This document shows positions 61,410 through 64,000 of a DNA stretch of 64,000 nucleotides, in pieces; position 1 is the stretch's first letter, and the number at the start of each line of letters is the position of its first letter. Below the pieces are notes generated by a model that was not told where the DNA came from, did not search any database, and saw only the letters and a program-made list of their open reading frames with translations. This DNA is from Streptomyces capillispiralis (GTDB lineage: Bacteria; Actinomycetota; Actinomycetes; Streptomycetales; Streptomycetaceae), in NCBI RefSeq assembly GCF_007829875.1, contig NZ_VIWV01000001.1, positions 620,001 to 684,000 of the forward strand, written 5' to 3'. The position numbers were made by a program, and so were the translations under genes.

Positions 61410-62398
61410 GACGGCTCCTCGGCGGGGACGGGGGCGTCGGGCGGCAGCAGTCCGCTGTCGCGCAGCTCCTGCCAGAGGGCGGCGGGCGGCGGGGCGGCGA
61501 ACTGGTCGGCGCAGTCGTGGACCTCGGCCGCCGAGCGGGCGCCGACCAGGACGCTCGCGACGGCCGGGTGGGTGGCGCTGAACGCCAGCGCGGCGGCCCG
61601 CAGGGTGGTGCCGTGGCGCTCGGCGGCGTCCTTCATCCGCAGGGCGCGCTCCAGCAGCCCGGCGGGCGCCCGCCCGTAGTCGTACGTGGCGCCCGGCCCC
61701 GGGTCGGCGAGCAGACCGGAGTTGAAGGCGCCGCCGACGACGACCGAGGTGCCGCGTTCCAGGGCGGCGGGCAGCAGGTCGGCCAGGGCGCTCTGGTCGA
61801 GCAGGGTGTGGCGTCCGGCGCACAGCACCACGTCGACGTCGGTGTCGCGGACGAAGCGGGTGAGCATCGCGGTCTGGTTCATGCCGGCGCCGATCGCGCG
61901 GACGACGCCTTCCGAGCGGAGCCGTTCCAGGGCCGGGTAGGCCTCGCGGAAGGCCTGTTCGGCGTGGTCGTCGGGGTCGTGGAGGTGGACGACGTCGACG
62001 CGGTCGAGGCCGAGGCGTTCCAGGCTCGCCTCCAGGGTGCGCCGTACGCCGTCGGCGGTGAAGTCCCAGACGCGGCGGTGGGTGGCGGGCACGGCGAAGC
62101 CGTGGGCGAGGTCGTCACCGCCGGCGTCGGCGGGTTCGAGGCGGCGGCCCACCTTCGTGGACACCGTGTACCGGTCGCGGGGGTGCTCGCGCAGCGCCGC
62201 GCCGAGGCGGCGTTCGGCCAGGCCGAGGCCGTAGTGCGGGGCGGTGTCGAAGTGGCGGATGCCGCGCTGCCAGGCGGCCCGCACCGCCTCGCGGGCCGCC
62301 TCCTCGCCGACCTCGGTGTAGAGGTTGCCGATGCCGGAGGTGCCGAAGGCCAGGCCGGTGACCTCGACGTCGCCGCGGCCGAGCCGGTGCCGGTTCAC
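61406..62398 (-). CDS. Aldo/keto reductase, probable L-fucose (galactose) 1-dehydrogenase
   Basis: A 330-residue AKR barrel. LAFGTSGIGNLY begins the barrel, RGIRHFDTAPHYGLGLAERRLG contains the catalytic Asp and Tyr, STKVGRRL the Lys, and VDVVHLHDPDDH the His. The pattern fits the L-galactose/L-fucose dehydrogenase branch, which forms the aldonolactone with NAD(P). Its place between an SDR and a mutarotase gene supports a sugar-oxidation role. It overlaps both by 4 nt. Confidence 0.9.
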   Translation of the reverse strand: MNRHRLGRGDVEVTGLAFGTSGIGNLYTEVGEEAAREAVRAAWQRGIRHFDTAPHYGLGLAERRLGAALREHPRDRYTVSTKVGRRLEPADAGGDDLAHGFAVPATHRRVWDFTADGVRRTLEASLERLGLDRVDVVHLHDPDDHAEQAFREAYPALERLRSEGVVRAIGAGMNQTAMLTRFVRDTDVDVVLCAGRHTLLDQSALADLLPAALERGTSVVVGGAFNSGLLADPGPGATYDYGRAPAGLLERALRMKDAAERHGTTLRAAALAFSATHPAVASVLVGARSAAEVHDCADQFAAPPPAALWQELRDSGLLPPDAPVPAEEPS

Positions 62399-63150
62399 CG
62401 GCCCGCCGGGCGCGGGCGCAGCCCCTGCATGCCGCCGTCGACGGCGAGCGCCGTGCCGGTGGTGGCGCCGGACAGGGGGCTCGCGAGGTGGGCGATGGCG
62501 TGCGCGACCTCGGCGGCCGAGACCAGGCGGCCGGTGGGCTGGCGGGCCTCCAGGGCGGCGCGTTCGGCGGCCGGGTCATCGGCGGCGTCGAGCAGCCGGC
62601 CGACCCACGGGGTGTCCACCGTGCCGGGGTTGACGCAGTTGACGCGGATGCCCTCGCGGACGTGGTCGGCGGCCATCGCCAGGGTGAGGGAGTGCACCGC
62701 GCCCTTGGTGGCGCTGTAGAGGGCACGCTGCGGCAGCCCGGCGGTGGCGGCGACGGAGCAGGTGTTGACGATCGCCGCGTGCGCGGAGGCGCGCAGGTGG
62801 GGCAGGCAGGCGCGGGTGGTGCGGACCATGCCGAGGACGTTGACGTCGAAGACGTGGTGCCACTCCTCGTCGGAGTTGGTCTCCACGGTGCCCCGCGCGC
62901 CGATGCCGGCGTTGTTGACCAGAATGTCGAGGCCGCCCAGTGCGCGGACGGCGGCGGCGACCGCCGCGCGCACCGCGGTGTCGTCGGTGACGTCGGCCGC
63001 GTGGCCGGTGAGGGGCGGGCGGACCGGTGACGGGTCCAGGTCGAGGACGGCCACCTCGGCGCCGCGCTCCGCGAGGAGGTCGGCGGTGGCCCGGCCGATT
63101 CCGGAGGCGCCGCCGGTCACCAGGGCCCTCAGGCCCTCGAAGTCGCTCAT
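62395..63150 (-). CDS. SDR oxidoreductase, probable 2-keto-3-deoxy-L-fuconate dehydrogenase
   Basis: A 251-residue classical short-chain dehydrogenase: [22 protein letters not shown] (cofactor loop), LDLDPSP (Asp for NAD), [21 protein letters not shown] with Ser, and [11 protein letters not shown] for the YxxxK pair. Context next to L-fuconate dehydratase suggests that it oxidises 2-keto-3-deoxy-L-fuconate to a diketo acid. Its start overlaps the dehydratase stop by 4 nt. Confidence 0.9.
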   Translation of the reverse strand: MSDFEGLRALVTGGASGIGRATADLLAERGAEVAVLDLDPSPVRPPLTGHAADVTDDTAVRAAVAAAVRALGGLDILVNNAGIGARGTVETNSDEEWHHVFDVNVLGMVRTTRACLPHLRASAHAAIVNTCSVAATAGLPQRALYSATKGAVHSLTLAMAADHVREGIRVNCVNPGTVDTPWVGRLLDAADDPAAERAALEARQPTGRLVSAAEVAHAIAHLASPLSGATTGTALAVDGGMQGLRPRPAGR

Positions 63151-64000
63151 TCCGCCTGCCCCTTGTCCTTCTGCGGGTCCGGGGCGGCGGCCCAGTAGCC
63201 GCCGTCTGGATAGGTGTAGCGGGCCAGGGACTCCGGCCGCAGGGCGGCGGAGAAGCCCGGCGCGAGGGGTGCCGTGTAGTGGCCCTCGCGGATCACCACC
63301 GGGTCGAGGAAGTGGTCGTGCAGATGGTCGACGTACTCGATGACCCGGTCCTCGGTGGTGCCGGTGAGCGCCACGTAGTCGAACATCGACAGGTGCTGGA
63401 CGAGTTCGCACAGGCCGACCCCGCCGGCGTGCGGGCACACCGGGACGCCGGACCGGGCGGCCAGCAGCAGGATCGCGAGGTTCTCGGGGACGCCGCCGAC
63501 GCGGGCCGCGTCGATCTGCACCACGTCGAGGGCGCCGGCCTGGAGGAACTGTTTGAACACGATCCGGTTCTGCACGTGTTCGCCGGTGGCCACCTTCACC
63601 GGGGCGACGGCGCGGCGGACGGCCGCGTGGCCGAGGATGTCGTCGGGGCTGGTGGGTTCCTCGATCCAGTACGGGTCGAACTCGGCGAGTGCCCTGGTCC
63701 AGCGGATCGCCTCGGCGACGTCCCAGCGCTGGTTGGCGTCGATCGCCAGGCGCACGTCCGGCCCGACGGCGGCGCGGGCGGCCCGGCAGCGCCGGATGTC
63801 GTCGTCGAGGTCGGCGCCGACCTTGAGCTTGATCTGCCGGAAGCCGTCGGCGACCGCCCGGGTGGCGAGCCGGGTCAGCTTCTCGTCGTCGTAGCCGAGC
63901 CAGCCGGGGGAGGTGGTGTAGGCGGGGTAGCCGCGCTCCAGCAGCAGGGCGGTGCGCTCCTCGGCGCCTTCCCGGCCGCGGCGCAGCAGGGTGAGGGCCT
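63147..64000 (-). CDS. L-fuconate dehydratase (enolase superfamily), 5' end beyond the window
   Basis: The frame is open to the window end, so about 284 C-terminal residues are seen. Reading in from the edge gives [27 protein letters not shown] (catalytic Lys of KxK), [11 protein letters not shown] and [13 protein letters not shown] (metal Asp/Glu), [18 protein letters not shown], then [21 protein letters not shown] with the catalytic His. These are those of fuconate dehydratases of the mandelate-racemase group. It removes water from L-fuconate. It is the first seen gene of the coupled operon; its start and any transport genes lie outside. Confidence 0.9.
   Translation of the reverse strand, partial: ALTLLRRGREGAEERTALLLERGYPAYTTSPGWLGYDDEKLTRLATRAVADGFRQIKLKVGADLDDDIRRCRAARAAVGPDVRLAIDANQRWDVAEAIRWTRALAEFDPYWIEEPTSPDDILGHAAVRRAVAPVKVATGEHVQNRIVFKQFLQAGALDVVQIDAARVGGVPENLAILLLAARSGVPVCPHAGGVGLCELVQHLSMFDYVALTGTTEDRVIEYVDHLHDHFLDPVVIREGHYTAPLAPGFSAALRPESLARYTYPDGGYWAAAPDPQKDKGQAE

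Overview
The window is high-GC (strong third-position G/C bias, GTG starts, compact 4-nt stop/start overlaps) and reads as the chromosome of a Streptomyces species. The gene content supports this: an ergothioneine operon, a Bacillus-type SdhCAB next to an ornithine-lipid acyltransferase pair, an SCO0930-family lipoprotein, a PAS-GGDEF-EAL protein like RmdA, a class F sortase, an ECF sigma/ZAS anti-sigma pair and a DUF574-type methyltransferase. From memory, the 25-50 kb part resembles the S. coelicolor SCO0910-SCO0930 neighbourhood; this was not checked by alignment.

Layout. 0-5.5 kb: a three-subunit PaoABC/YagTSR-type molybdenum aldehyde oxidoreductase, divergent from a TetR regulator with a doubled palindromic operator, then a LysR regulator. 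5.6-11 kb: a zinc-ribbon microprotein, a CaiB-type CoA-transferase, a phosphoribosyltransferase divergent from an archease, a PEBP protein, a CBS-pair protein and an MFS exporter. 10.9-21 kb: an accessory-looking stretch. It starts with a decapitated alkyl-sulfatase gene and a ruined IS110 transposase and ends with pieces of DDE transposases. It carries an MMPL exporter/response regulator/histidine kinase operon, a secreted sulfatase with a TTA (bldA-type) codon, a DUF2993 protein and an orphan PAS-LuxR regulator.

21-31 kb: VOC protein, aminoglycoside-nucleotidyltransferase-like protein, isochorismatase-like hydrolase, a solitary MazF-like toxin whose 3' end overlaps a PARG-like macro-domain gene, the egtABCD operon, an orphan sugar-binding lipoprotein and a dodecin. 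31-45 kb: HAD phosphatase, LLM flavin oxidoreductase, PRC/DUF2382 protein, the olsB-olsA pair, sdhCAB with a divergent LysR gene, UspA, a Tat-exported polysaccharide deacetylase, a class F sortase divergent from a small secreted protein, and two envelope proteins (DUF4239 and a Pro-rich anchored protein).

45-60 kb: SCO0930-type lipoprotein, a methyltransferase translationally coupled to the cyclic-di-GMP enzyme, an APC permease, an alpha/beta hydrolase divergent from a MarR repressor, CapA, an ECF sigma factor/unknown/anti-sigma cluster, an Fpg/Nei glycosylase, a SpoIIE phosphatase and a lipase-maturation-factor protein. 60-64 kb: five genes joined by 4-nt overlaps that encode a non-phosphorylating L-fucose-type sugar pathway (lactonase, mutarotase, sugar dehydrogenase, SDR and the 3' part of L-fuconate dehydratase, cut by the window end).

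I saw no rRNA, tRNA or CRISPR array. All functional calls are from reading motifs; no searches were run.
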